From Algicola sagamiensis DSM 14643 (lineage in GTDB: Bacteria > Pseudomonadota > Gammaproteobacteria > Enterobacterales > Alteromonadaceae): 64,000 bases of DNA. The notes under the pieces were generated by a model, which had not been told where the DNA came from, searched no databases, and saw only the letters and a program-made list of their open reading frames with translations. A program made the position numbers and the translations under genes. Below, in pieces: positions 38,202 to 47,122 of this stretch (the stretch's first letter is position 1; every line of letters starts with the position of its first letter). The stretch lies in contig NZ_KB894491.1 in the NCBI RefSeq assembly GCF_000374485.1, positions 248,546 through 312,545 on the forward strand, written 5' to 3'.

Positions 38202-40163
38202 TTATCCAGTCGGTTCAGCTTCTAAAGGTAGCTCCAAGGTGACTCGTGTCCCTTTGCCAAGCTCACTTTCAACTTCAATATGACCTCGCATATTTTGAAT
38301 ATGATTTTTCGCGATATGCAAGCCAAGCCCCTTCCCTTCTCCAATGGGGCGTGTTGTAAAGAAAGGATCGAATATCTGTTTCATATTTTCGGGAGGGATC
38401 CCAGCCCCAGTATCTTCCACTGAAATATAGATCTTATCTTCACCGACATTGGTCGTCACTTTCACGCTACCCACATCTTCAATGGACTCCATCGCATTCA
38501 TCAAGAGGTGTTCGATGACTTGTTTATCCCGTTCGGGGTAACTTTCAATATAAGGCAATGTTCTCAACTCTTCGACTATTCGAATTTCTGGCGGCCACTT
38601 CTCTTTTAAATCTGAAATGACACTTTGGATCAATTGATTAAAATCAACGGGTGTTCGGCTTGCATTCACTTCAAGCGAGTCAGAAAATCCTTGGAAGTCA
38701 GAAATAATTTGCTTTAATCTGAATACACCATCTTCGGTGGTATGGAGTAGATTGCCAACATCTTCCCGAATAAAGTCGATATCATTCTCTCCCCACTTTT
38801 GAATGAGCTTTTTCCGCGATTCCTCTTCTTCATCGGATAGCTTTCCTTCCAGTTGAAAGACAAAAGAATCAATAAATGACAGAAACTCATTCACTTCATC
38901 AAAATAATCCGATAACGTCCCCAAGTTTGAAATGATATAACCAAGTGGATTGTTTAGCTCATGGGAAATACCAGCAGCTAACTGCCCAACCGAAGCCAGT
39001 TTTTCTGATTGAAAGAGTTTTTCCTGAGTATGAAGGACTTCTTGCTCATGCTTTTTTCGGTCGGATATATCCTGACAGAGTAAAACGGATTTACTTTGCC
39101 CACCCACTTTGAGTCCGACACCATGAAGCTCCACCGGAATGAGAGTCTGATGAACACTTGTTGCAACCGACTCCAAATTCATATGATTGATAGTTTGATT
39201 CACTGAGTAATGGTTTTCCTGATCTAAAGACGTAAAGTAATTCCCGATGTAACTCCCTAATATCCCATCGTCAGCTTCCAAAATACGGATCCCTTCTGGA
39301 TTGATTGATTCAATCATCCCTGTGCTATCAATTAAGAAAATACCAATTGGAGAAAATCGCATAATCGCCGCAAATCTTTCTTTTGCAATTTCAGCTTTCC
39401 GTTTCGCCAGATAGGCCTCTTCTTTGCGTCTATTTAAGCTTGAAACATACCGTTGAATGCTTTCTGAGAGTTGAAGGAGTTCATCTGGTGCACGTTTCTG
39501 AATGAATGAAGGAGTGTCATCCTTGTTATTTTTCTCCTGAGCTTGCTTATCTAGAATTTGGATCGGATGAACAATCAGTTTCACACTCCAACGCGACAAG
39601 AGCAAAATAACCACGATATACATGATTGAGGAACCAAGCGTGACCCATAAAAACTGGTTCGAAGCATTGTTCAACAATGCCTTGGCTTCCTTGCCTTTTT
39701 CTTTTGCTGAATGATGAAATGCATCAAACTGACTGATGATCTGTGACGTGATCCGATCCGACTGTGCAACACTATTTTCCCAAACCTGAGCTTCACTTTC
39801 CTGAAAAGCCAATGGTCTGATTAAAGCAATAACCGAATTGACTTCTTTTTCCAAAAACTCTGTGTTTTCCTCTGCTAATTGCTCCTCTATACCCTTCACC
39901 TTTTGCGAGATCTGACTTGCCTGTCGAACAAGCCCATCAAGAAGATAAGTTTCATGATTTGCAAAAAACAAATCAATCGTGACATACCACTGCTGCAACA
40001 TGACCTGTGTATGTTCAATATCTACGAGCACAAGCTTGATTTTTTCATGTCTGATTTGTGCTGCTGTCACTTTGTTGTAGGCGTGATATGCAATACCAGA
40101 AATCAAGAGAAAACCAGCTAAAGTCGATCCCAATAATAATCGGTTTAAGGTTGCGATACGCAA
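38202..40163 (-). CDS. Membrane sensor histidine kinase with PAS domain, no receiver
   Basis: A 653-residue kinase. Order: transmembrane helix (10-28), a helical periplasmic sensor of about 140 residues, a second transmembrane helix (WVTLGSSIMYIVVILLL), a HAMP-like segment, a PAS domain (FAAIMRFSPIGIFLIDSTG), a HisKA helix with the phospho-acceptor His401 in ISHELNNPLGY, and an ATPase domain (NAMES, DTGAGIPPE, GEGKGLGLHIAK). The HisKA style is like NtrB/AtoS-group kinases. No response regulator is in reach, so the partner is elsewhere. It lies 9 bp after the periplasmic protein gene on the same strand, suggesting it senses something tied to that pair. Confidence 0.9.
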   Translation of the reverse strand: MRIATLNRLLLGSTLAGFLLISGIAYHAYNKVTAAQIRHEKIKLVLVDIEHTQVMLQQWYVTIDLFFANHETYLLDGLVRQASQISQKVKGIEEQLAEENTEFLEKEVNSVIALIRPLAFQESEAQVWENSVAQSDRITSQIISQFDAFHHSAKEKGKEAKALLNNASNQFLWVTLGSSIMYIVVILLLSRWSVKLIVHPIQILDKQAQEKNNKDDTPSFIQKRAPDELLQLSESIQRYVSSLNRRKEEAYLAKRKAEIAKERFAAIMRFSPIGIFLIDSTGMIESINPEGIRILEADDGILGSYIGNYFTSLDQENHYSVNQTINHMNLESVATSVHQTLIPVELHGVGLKVGGQSKSVLLCQDISDRKKHEQEVLHTQEKLFQSEKLASVGQLAAGISHELNNPLGYIISNLGTLSDYFDEVNEFLSFIDSFVFQLEGKLSDEEEESRKKLIQKWGENDIDFIREDVGNLLHTTEDGVFRLKQIISDFQGFSDSLEVNASRTPVDFNQLIQSVISDLKEKWPPEIRIVEELRTLPYIESYPERDKQVIEHLLMNAMESIEDVGSVKVTTNVGEDKIYISVEDTGAGIPPENMKQIFDPFFTTRPIGEGKGLGLHIAKNHIQNMRGHIEVESELGKGTRVTLELPLEAEPTG

Positions 40164-40172
40164 TATTCAGCC

Positions 40173-41183
40173 TTAGCGTCCCATTAAGTGTTTAGAAAGC
40201 AGGAGCACCTCCAGGCCAATCAATTCTACTTTTGACTGGCATTGTTCTGCTGACTTGATCTGCATTCCGATGATTTGATCAAATTCGGCAGATATTTCTT
40301 CTGGCGGCCAAACATCGTGGCTCTTCCAAAATTTGATATTCATGTCTTTTCCAACACCCCAGTAAATCTTCTGATCTTCATCCCCTGTGTAAATGTGCCC
40401 TTCAACAATCACCCCTATGATCTTTCCCTCCTCATCAAATACACCATAAGCTTGAGAGGCCTGCCGATTGATGCCCACCTCCTCTGCACCAAAAGTCTCC
40501 ATCAACTTTTGGTTTAACGCATCCGAATATGGCGTGGTCAGCTGACGAAACATATAGTGTTTTGGAAAAAAAGTTCTGGCGAGATACTCAATCCGAACCT
40601 CTTCGATGATATCTGCCCACGCGATTGCTGTAATTGTCAGTGTTTTAATACCATTCAAAAGTACGATTTCAGCGAGCGGTAATACATCTGCGGTAACCAT
40701 TGAAGGGAGTTTATCCATCATATTTTGCAATGCTTTCACCCCTTTTTTTCTGAAGTGAAATTTGAACTGCGGTGTTTCTAGCTTCAATCGCAAATTCGTT
40801 CGACAACGTTGAAAGCTAAAGTCGAGTATCCGCATTTGAGGATCAATGCCCCAAGCCACCTCGATGAGTCCCCAAGGGCTTTGTTCCGAACGAACATGAA
40901 CATACCCCAGCGGTCCTTTTTCATTATGTGGAATATAAAGTGTATGTCGTCCAAGCTCACCAAAATGTAATTTCACATCAGGCAATTGTCTTTGTACCTT
41001 GTCTCGCACTTTCACGTTGATCGTGCGAACAACTGACTTAAAGTCTGTTGCTGTTGGGAAAATTGATTGAATTTTTGCGACAGGATCGCGAAGTGCACAA
41101 AATGCACGCGCACTTGCCTCAAAGGAAACACTCATCAACAGTGTAACGAAATAGACTATAACTGGAATCTTATTTGAAGCCAT
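40173..41183 (-). CDS. Periplasmic protein of unknown function, possibly FMN_bind-like
   Basis: A 336-residue protein with a signal peptide (core IPVIVYFVTLLMSVSFEA, cleavage near Ala-Ser-Ala). Two stretches have a similar style: GPLGYVHVRSEQSPWGLIEV, and IIGVIVEGHIYTGDEDQK followed by a glycine. These recall the strand pattern of FMN_bind/NosR-type domains, but no conserved FMN-attachment Ser/Thr motif is seen, so this is a weak guess. Its start overlaps the 3' end of the barrel gene by 28 nt, and the kinase gene follows after 9 bp. The three genes look like one transcription unit. Confidence 0.55.
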   Translation of the reverse strand: MASNKIPVIVYFVTLLMSVSFEASARAFCALRDPVAKIQSIFPTATDFKSVVRTINVKVRDKVQRQLPDVKLHFGELGRHTLYIPHNEKGPLGYVHVRSEQSPWGLIEVAWGIDPQMRILDFSFQRCRTNLRLKLETPQFKFHFRKKGVKALQNMMDKLPSMVTADVLPLAEIVLLNGIKTLTITAIAWADIIEEVRIEYLARTFFPKHYMFRQLTTPYSDALNQKLMETFGAEEVGINRQASQAYGVFDEEGKIIGVIVEGHIYTGDEDQKIYWGVGKDMNIKFWKSHDVWPPEEISAEFDQIIGMQIKSAEQCQSKVELIGLEVLLLSKHLMGR

Positions 41184-42154
41184 ATCTGATTGAGATCCTT
41201 TTTATCACTCGAAAATCGGCGTCGATATTGTGCTTCGAGCGTCACTTCACGATTCACTTGCCAATCAACACCCGCCCATAACGCATTATCTTTGACCCTG
41301 CCAGCATCTGGGTTTTGTGATGCGTACCAATGCTGTAAATAGTAATACAATGTTTCATCTTGCGAATGACGACCCACTTCTAACAACGTCTCCATTTCTG
41401 TAACCGCATTTTTGTTTCCTTTTGAAATTTCAAACAACACTCGGTTTAAATTGAAGTACCAATGTAAGTCCAATGCGAAATTTTGTGAGACGGTTTTATC
41501 TACCCGTCGCTTGGTTGCAGAGAAACCATAAATTAAAGTTTTTTGCCTTCCATTTCCAACACGAAAAGCCCCAACATAATTCCCATCTTCATAATCAATT
41601 TCTTGGTTACTGCCGAGCGTCCAAGTGGCTTCAATATCGAGGTTTTCATCCAGCCGAAATAGCCCTAAACCCCAATCTGCTTTATAGCCAACTTTGCGCC
41701 CAATCCCATAGTCCCGAATGGTACCATTTGTGTCTTCTAGCGTTTCAATACCAAATGGAAGCTCTGTGCGTCCAAACTTAAATGTCGGGCTTGAAATAGT
41801 GGGCGTCCACTGGAGATTAAAATTACGAAATGTGAACTCCTGATCATCATCATCCTCAAAAAATCCAGGGTGAGGGTTTAAATTGTCAATTCTTGTGTAA
41901 TACAATTGCAGAAGCGCAGTTAAATTATCTCTTTTCGTATCGGATATCGTATTGTGATAATCAATACCGAACGCATGGATTGCAGCATTTTTATCTCGTT
42001 CAAAGTCATACTGATGTCGAGAGCTCGCATCCCATCGCCACTTCGCATTACCATGAAAAGATTCAGCTTGAACACCAAAAGAAAAAATGACGAGAGGCAG
42101 TATCTGATGGATCCTGTAAAAAAAATTCTGCATACCAAACTTTTTTCTGAGCAT
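41156..42154 (-). CDS. Outer-membrane beta-barrel protein
   Basis: About 332 residues from the ATG at 42154. Other candidates are the ATG at 42133 and a frame opening at 42211; none has a strong ribosome site. A signal peptide (core ILPLVIFSFGVQA) precedes alternating polar and aromatic strands throughout, and the protein ends WLQIRFQL, an amphipathic last strand with an aromatic near the end, as in porins. Segments such as FKFGRTELPFG are frequent in DUF1302/alginate-porin-like barrels. It is the first gene of the barrel, periplasmic protein and sensor-kinase set. The transported substrate is unknown. Confidence 0.7.
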   Translation of the reverse strand: MLRKKFGMQNFFYRIHQILPLVIFSFGVQAESFHGNAKWRWDASSRHQYDFERDKNAAIHAFGIDYHNTISDTKRDNLTALLQLYYTRIDNLNPHPGFFEDDDDQEFTFRNFNLQWTPTISSPTFKFGRTELPFGIETLEDTNGTIRDYGIGRKVGYKADWGLGLFRLDENLDIEATWTLGSNQEIDYEDGNYVGAFRVGNGRQKTLIYGFSATKRRVDKTVSQNFALDLHWYFNLNRVLFEISKGNKNAVTEMETLLEVGRHSQDETLYYYLQHWYASQNPDAGRVKDNALWAGVDWQVNREVTLEAQYRRRFSSDKKDLNQIWLQIRFQL

Positions 42155-42237
42155 CGTATTGAAGTTTTTCTTTGTTTTCCTCGTACTAGGTATAGTACAA
42201 GACTTCTTCATTCCTCTAGTTTGGCAGCAAGTTAACC

Positions 42238-42639
42238 ATGAAAAACTCTTTTCAATTGGATATCAATTCAGACAACTTTTCTGAGCCAGACATTCAGCAG
42301 CTCTTCAATTCGGTTAATTGGCTCACCCAGAAAAATCAAGATAAGGTTTACCACGCCATTCTTAGCAGCGACATCACTGTATGTGCATGGCTCGACCAGA
42401 AACTTGTAGGCATTGCCTGTGCGCTAAGTGATGGGATGAAAGTGATTGTGACCTACCTTATAGTCCATCCAGATGCGCAAGGACAACGTTTATCAACCCA
42501 GTTACTTGCCTCATTAGAAAACCAAGTTTCGCCGGGAAGTAAGTTATTTATTTTGACGGACTCAGCACATTCCACTTTTTATGAAAAACAAGGCTATATC
42601 CAAGACTCAAAAGTAATTTTCTCAAAAAAAGTTGAATAA
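42238..42639 (+). CDS. Small GNAT-family acetyltransferase
   Basis: A 133-residue acyl-CoA-dependent acetyltransferase. The acetyl-CoA motif appears as VTYLIVHPDAQGQRLSTQLL, with the final FYEKQGYI strand typical of YjdJ/YhbS-like short GNATs. Substrate unknown. It diverges from the outer-membrane barrel gene across a region of about 80 bp and precedes the lipoprotein gene of the PspA/polyamine locus by 169 bp. Confidence 0.8.
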   Translation: MKNSFQLDINSDNFSEPDIQQLFNSVNWLTQKNQDKVYHAILSSDITVCAWLDQKLVGIACALSDGMKVIVTYLIVHPDAQGQRLSTQLLASLENQVSPGSKLFILTDSAHSTFYEKQGYIQDSKVIFSKKVE

Positions 42640-42738
42640 AATCAGGTGGTTTAACATTTTCTTAAAGAAAATATTTCTGTACCTAACTTTTTTTGATGAA
42701 TTCGATTAAAATAAACGCTTGTTTATCAAAACAATTCT

Positions 42739-42786
42739 CGGGCAGATATCTGTTAGCCCGTACTTGATACCCAGCATGGTAGCTGG
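42739..42786 (+). promoter_or_regulatory. Paired hairpins in the leader of the lipoprotein gene
   Basis: Two adjacent inverted repeats lie just upstream of the lipoprotein start. The first is CGGGC...GCCCG (42739-42760), whose loop contains the palindrome CAGATATCTG. The second is CCAGC ATGGTA GCTGG (42771-42786). They could fold in the mRNA or be protein sites. No known riboswitch was recognised. Confidence 0.4.
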
Positions 42787-42808
42787 ATCGAAACATGAGG
42801 AGTTATCA

Positions 42809-43819
42809 ATGTTGAAACAGCTTAGCTGCTTTCTTGCCATTCTCTTATTATTGATGGGATGTGAATCAAAAGAAGAGAAAATCAAAAAAGCCATTGCGAC
42901 AGAAGCGAATATTGTGGAAAGCCGCCTGTCACAATTGGAAACGGACCTTCAGGCCGGAAAAATCAAAAACGCGCAGACATTGACAAACTACGCGCAACAA
43001 CTGTCTACACAATGCCCCGAGGCCGCATCAATAGCCCAAACCATTGCCCAAGATGCGACCCCACAAGGACCACTTTTTCAAAGTCTCAAAAAGCGTCTTC
43101 AGTCTGTGAAGGAAAAAGCGAACCGCTCTCTCCTTGGTTGGGAAGAAAACCTAGATGAAATTACTGCGCTCAAAGAAGCTGCAACCGCAGATGTTTTCAA
43201 TGATGCACTATCCGACCCTGTCAATGTCCTTGCTGATATCTCTGCTGGAAAGCTCAACCGTATCAACGCAGTAAGCAAAGAAGATGATCTAGTTCTCAAC
43301 CGAGCGCAAAACTTTGGTCCAGGTAGCCAACTTATTGGAAATTTGAACTACGGTGAATGGCGTCTGGAATCCAGTGGTCGTAGTTACTGGATTTGGAATA
43401 AAGACTACGCAGGTTTAAAAGATCTTGATGAAAATACGTGTCAAGACACCCCCCAAAGAACAACCTCCAGAAGTCACCATAATCGTCATTATTATGGCGG
43501 TGGCTTTATCTACTATAATAGCTGGGCACCCTATCGCAGCTATAGTTACTACCACGATTATGGTCGCTATCGTTATTCCAGTCCGAAGCAGCTTCAGCGC
43601 CAAAGTAATTTATATACAAAGACGAAAAAAGACTTTTCAACGCAAGGGAAACGCTTTTCAAGCCCATATGCCAGCAAAAAGTCTGGACAATCCCGTTTAA
43701 GCCGCTCCAGTTTTACACCTTCAAAAGCGGGGAGCTACTCAGGACGTTCCATCTATGGGTCAGGCAGCTTGAGAAACAGCTCATCGAGAACATCTCGCGG
43801 CCTTAGTGGCGGAAAATAA
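42809..43819 (+). CDS. Lipoprotein with basic Ser/Arg/Tyr-rich tail, YjfM-like position
   Basis: A 336-residue lipoprotein. The ATG at 42809 has GAGGAG nearby; the frame is open 30 codons further upstream without a signal peptide. The lipobox is Leu-Met-Gly-Cys (Cys18). After a helical coiled part (about 20-150) and a short domain around NLNYGEWRLESSGRSYWIW, the last 110 residues are low-complexity and very basic: rich in Ser, Arg, Tyr and Gly with SSR/SYS repeats. It heads the DUF350, spermidine synthase, PspA cluster. In E. coli the related yjf cluster also encodes a lipoprotein-like DUF1190 protein (YjfM), but I cannot show homology. Confidence 0.75.
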   Translation: MLKQLSCFLAILLLLMGCESKEEKIKKAIATEANIVESRLSQLETDLQAGKIKNAQTLTNYAQQLSTQCPEAASIAQTIAQDATPQGPLFQSLKKRLQSVKEKANRSLLGWEENLDEITALKEAATADVFNDALSDPVNVLADISAGKLNRINAVSKEDDLVLNRAQNFGPGSQLIGNLNYGEWRLESSGRSYWIWNKDYAGLKDLDENTCQDTPQRTTSRSHHNRHYYGGGFIYYNSWAPYRSYSYYHDYGRYRYSSPKQLQRQSNLYTKTKKDFSTQGKRFSSPYASKKSGQSRLSRSSFTPSKAGSYSGRSIYGSGSLRNSSSRTSRGLSGGK

Positions 43820-43888
43820 CAGCGGATAAATGCCGCGTTGAATAGCGCGCATTCATGAACTTGATTTGAAATACAACGGAATAAAAAA

Positions 43889-44785
43889 ATGATCGAATTT
43901 AACAGTGTCCAAATCTGGAATATGCAAGCAATGGCGGTGGACTTCGTCATTATCTTTATCCTCATTGTTGCACTTCGTTTGATGAAAGGTGTCGTATCCA
44001 ATGTGCATACGACCGATGAAATTGCTAACCGGGATAATTTTGCGTTTGGTGTTTCCTTTGCTGGAGGGATTGCAGCCATCGCCATCATGCTCACTGGTGT
44101 CAGTGAAGGGGAAGCTGCAAGCTCCCTGATCAATGAAGCAATCAATATGACGGTCTTTGGCGTGATCGGGATCATCATGGTATTTCTAGGCCGGATAGTA
44201 CAAGATAAATTTGTCCTTCGTCGTGTCGATATTCATGCAGAAATCGTCAAAGGTAACCTTGCAGCAGCCCTCGTTGATCTGGGTCACGTGCTTTCTGTTG
44301 CCATTATCATTCGTGCAGCAATGCTATGGGTTACCACAGAAGGCTGGATGGCGATACCAATTGTCGTGGCTAGTTTTGTGATTTCCCAGTTTATTCTTTT
44401 ACTCGCATCGAAATACCGCGTCCGCTTATTTATCTCTACATCCGAAGATGAAAACTGTATGCAAAGAGCAATGGCAGATGGGCACTCTGCGCTCAGCCTT
44501 CGTTATGCGGGTTACCTCATTGGTACTTCTCTTGCGATTACAGCAGCTTCAAACCTTATCCCGTATAACCCTGAGAGTATCGCACTCAGTGTCGCTTTTT
44601 GGGCTGCTGCTGCGATTATCATGAGCTTTATTTTTGCCCTTTTAAAAGGCATTGCTATGCGCGTGATACTACCGGGCGTAAACGTCTCTGATGAGGTTGA
44701 TCGCCAGCACAATATCGGTGTTTCTGCCATTGAAGTTGCTGTTGCTCTGGCAATTGGTTTGTCTTTCGTGACGCTTTTGGCTTGA
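43889..44785 (+). CDS. Tandem DUF350 membrane protein (YjfL-like, duplicated)
   Basis: A 298-residue polytopic inner-membrane protein. Two DUF350 units are visible, one at about 15-140 and one at about 165-298. Each has four hydrophobic segments and the motif pairs DNFAFGVSFAGGIAAIAI and HNIGVSAIEVAVALAIGLS. E. coli YjfL is one such unit (about 130 residues), so this is a duplication-fusion. DUF350 genes recur beside PspA-like (YjfJ), DUF2170 (YjfI) and DUF2491 (YjfK) genes, as here. Function unknown. Membrane stress or polyamine handling is inferred from context. It is followed 4 bp later by the spermidine-synthase-like gene. Confidence 0.85.
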   Translation: MIEFNSVQIWNMQAMAVDFVIIFILIVALRLMKGVVSNVHTTDEIANRDNFAFGVSFAGGIAAIAIMLTGVSEGEAASSLINEAINMTVFGVIGIIMVFLGRIVQDKFVLRRVDIHAEIVKGNLAAALVDLGHVLSVAIIIRAAMLWVTTEGWMAIPIVVASFVISQFILLLASKYRVRLFISTSEDENCMQRAMADGHSALSLRYAGYLIGTSLAITAASNLIPYNPESIALSVAFWAAAAIIMSFIFALLKGIAMRVILPGVNVSDEVDRQHNIGVSAIEVAVALAIGLSFVTLLA

Positions 44786-44789
44786 TCAC

Positions 44790-46517
44790 ATGAGTCATAC
44801 CATTCAAACAGGTGCAACGAATACCCATTCAAAACTACAAATCTTGATCCATGATACCGTGCTTATCGGTATCATGGCTGTACTTGCTGCCTGTGGCCTG
44901 ATTTACGAATACCTTCTATCCAATTATGCCGGGCGAGTTTTAGGCACAGTTGAAACAGCAATTTATGCCATGATTGGCATCATGATTGTCTCAATGGGGA
45001 TTGGCGCTTTTACTGCCCGTATTTTTAAAAACCCTTTTTCTGCTTTTGCTTGGCTAGAATGCCTCATTGCACTGATAGGCGTCACCTCCACCCTTGTGAT
45101 AGCGTTTATTATCAGCTTTACCTCCTCTCTCCCCCATTACATCAGTGAAGTCTTTAATGTCCCACAAGGGATGTTTATTGAAAGTGACTTCTTTGCTACC
45201 CTCGAGGAAATCGCGGAAACATCGCCTTATGTGATGGGATTCTTACTCGGTGCTTTGATAGGCATGGAGATCCCGCTGATTGCCCGTGTTCGCCAACATA
45301 TCTACGGGGAATACCTTGAGAACAACGCAGGGACGATCTACGGCGCGGACTATATTGGAGCAGGCATTGGGGCTGCGATTTGGGTGATGGTTTTACTGTC
45401 CCTCCATACAATGCAAGCAGCAGCATGGACAGCAGCCATGAATGTTGTGGCTGGTTTGATTTTCCTATTTAGATATCGTGAACGGATCCATTTCCCAAGT
45501 CTCTTGTTATTCCTTCACGGTTGCCTCATTGTCATCCTGCTTATTCTTTTTGAATACGGAACAGGCTGGATCACCAATATGAGTAATATGCTCTATCGTG
45601 ATCAAGTGGTCTATAGTCGCCAGTCTCATTATCAGCATATTGCCATCACAGAACGTGCGATCCCAGGGAAGCCAGATGTGATCACCGATTTATACTTAAA
45701 TGGACGATTACAATTTTCCAGTGCTGATGAGCAGGTGTATCACTCTATGCTAGTCTATCCGGCAATGGCTGCATCCAGACGACATGATAAAGTGCTGATT
45801 ATTGGTGGAGGTGATGGATTAGCCCTTCGGGACGTACTCAAGTGGTCACCACAGTCGGTGACGCTTATCGACCTTGACCCGCAGCTGGTTGGTCTCTTTA
45901 GTCGTCAACATTATCAAGAAAAACTTCAACTCCCAGAAAAAATACAACAGCGGTTGACCCAGCTCAATCAAGAGGCTTTTTCTGATCCACGGGTCAATAC
46001 GATTTTTGGGGATGCATTTATTGAAGTGAAGAAGTTGGTGAAGGCACAAAATTATTATGACACCATCATCGTTGACCTCCCCGATCCGAGTCACCCAGAC
46101 TTAAATAAACTCTACAGCGATCACTTTTATCAGCACCTCCGACTCCTTTTACAAGGTGATGGTGCACTTGTGATCCAGTCAACATCCCCCTATCACGCAA
46201 AGGAAGCATTTCAAAGTATTGGCAAGACGGTGAAATTTTCTGAGTTTAAACATGTCGAACAATACAGGCAGAATGTTCCATCATTTGGCGAATGGGGATG
46301 GACGATTGCAACAAAACAAGGCAAGTCTCCACGTGAACGGCTCATGGCATTGCGTCAAATGCCCATACCCGATCCCTGGATCACAAAGGAATTAATGATG
46401 GCAAGCTTTGCATTCCCGCTCGGCTTCTATAATGAACTCGATGCGGTCAAAGTAAATTATCTTGGCTCAAATACCCTATATGGATATCACCATAAAGCAT
46501 GGCAACAAGATCTTTAA
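44790..46517 (+). CDS. Membrane-fused spermidine-synthase-like protein
   Basis: A 575-residue protein with an N-terminal half of about seven hydrophobic segments and a C-terminal spermidine-synthase domain. The latter shows YHSMLVYPAM, the nucleotide-binding IIGGGDGLALRDVL, the acidic pair LIDLDP, the decarboxy-SAM-site-like FGDAFIEV, and IIVDLPDPSHPDLNKLYS. Aminopropyltransferases add a propylamine to putrescine or a related amine; whether this membrane form does so is unproven. A preceding DUF350 gene and following DUF2170/PspA genes form a recurrent neighbourhood. The substrate-binding residues look largely kept (for example YHEML-like YHSML). Confidence 0.88.
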   Translation: MSHTIQTGATNTHSKLQILIHDTVLIGIMAVLAACGLIYEYLLSNYAGRVLGTVETAIYAMIGIMIVSMGIGAFTARIFKNPFSAFAWLECLIALIGVTSTLVIAFIISFTSSLPHYISEVFNVPQGMFIESDFFATLEEIAETSPYVMGFLLGALIGMEIPLIARVRQHIYGEYLENNAGTIYGADYIGAGIGAAIWVMVLLSLHTMQAAAWTAAMNVVAGLIFLFRYRERIHFPSLLLFLHGCLIVILLILFEYGTGWITNMSNMLYRDQVVYSRQSHYQHIAITERAIPGKPDVITDLYLNGRLQFSSADEQVYHSMLVYPAMAASRRHDKVLIIGGGDGLALRDVLKWSPQSVTLIDLDPQLVGLFSRQHYQEKLQLPEKIQQRLTQLNQEAFSDPRVNTIFGDAFIEVKKLVKAQNYYDTIIVDLPDPSHPDLNKLYSDHFYQHLRLLLQGDGALVIQSTSPYHAKEAFQSIGKTVKFSEFKHVEQYRQNVPSFGEWGWTIATKQGKSPRERLMALRQMPIPDPWITKELMMASFAFPLGFYNELDAVKVNYLGSNTLYGYHHKAWQQDL

Positions 46518-46602
46518 AGTTCCGACAACAAAAAATATTAAATAGTTTTTGTTGATTAACAGAGCTTTAACTTTAAAGCAGTAAAAAAGTTTAAAACAAG
46601 AG

Positions 46603-46630
46603 TTGACATATTATGTCTCTGGCGTAAACT
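46603..46630 (+). promoter_or_regulatory. Sigma70 promoter of the DUF2170-PspA operon
   Basis: A perfect -35 TTGACA (46603-46608) and a good -10 TAAACT (46625-46630) are separated by 16 bp, about 50 bp before the DUF2170 start. The -35 is overlapped by a 13-bp palindrome. Confidence 0.8.
46605..46617. promoter_or_regulatory. Operator-like palindrome 1 (GACATATTATGTC)
   Basis: A perfect 13-bp inverted repeat (GACATA-T-TATGTC) lying over the -35 box. It is 11/13 identical to palindrome 2, whose centre is 35 bp downstream. The pair straddles the promoter, a standard repressor arrangement. Confidence 0.7.
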
Positions 46631-46639
46631 ACAACACAT

Positions 46640-46652
46640 GACATAGCATGTC
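46640..46652. promoter_or_regulatory. Operator-like palindrome 2 (GACATAGCATGTC)
   Basis: The inverted repeat TGACAT-AGC-ATGTCA (46639-46653), about ten bases past the expected transcription start. Its core GACATAGCATGTC matches palindrome 1 at 11 of 13 positions, differing only in the middle two. Confidence 0.7.
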
Positions 46653-46678
46653 ACATGAAATGAATGAAGGTGAGCAGA

Positions 46679-47086
46679 ATGGATTTAAGAGAATTATCAA
46701 TCAAACTTGCGGATCACGAAGTAGAAGGTGTTGGATTCGAGTCCTTCTTAATCGACTCTGATGAACAGGAAGTCTTGCAAGTCGTTGTTGAAGGTAATGA
46801 TGAGTTACCAGTTTTCGTCACTCGAACAGATGAACAAATTCTTTGTATTTCATTCTTGTTCAATAAGACGGAAGTCAAAGATGGTGCAGCAGCTGAAGTC
46901 AATGAAAAGATGCTTGAACTTAATGTACCTGTGCCACTGAGTGCTTTTTCAATCATTGCTGATAAGTACGCCATTTTTGGTGCTTTATCAGTCGATTCAT
47001 CATTTGATGATATCGCACATGAGCTTGTCACTTTATCTGACAATGCAATTGACGCGCTAGAAGCATTCGAACCCTTTTTACAGTAA
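46679..47086 (+). CDS. DUF2170 protein (YjfI-like)
   Basis: A 135-residue soluble acidic protein. The ATG at 46679 has AAGGTGAG upstream and is preferred over the ATG at 46664. The sequence (LADHEVEGVGFESFLIDSD and VPVPLSAFSIIADKYAIFGAL) matches the DUF2170/YjfI family in layout. In E. coli yjfI precedes yjfJ, encoding a PspA-like protein, exactly as here. The biochemical role is unknown. It is the first gene of the promoter-proximal group with the twin palindromes. Confidence 0.85.
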   Translation: MDLRELSIKLADHEVEGVGFESFLIDSDEQEVLQVVVEGNDELPVFVTRTDEQILCISFLFNKTEVKDGAAAEVNEKMLELNVPVPLSAFSIIADKYAIFGALSVDSSFDDIAHELVTLSDNAIDALEAFEPFLQ

Positions 47087-47122
47087 CAGATTATGATTGT
47101 CATTTGAGGAGAGAGGTATCAT

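Noticed and set aside
39350-39365. AATACCAATTGG inside the sensor kinase gene as a second copy of the MITE end
   Set aside because: It lies within intact coding sequence and has no partner end; a chance match.
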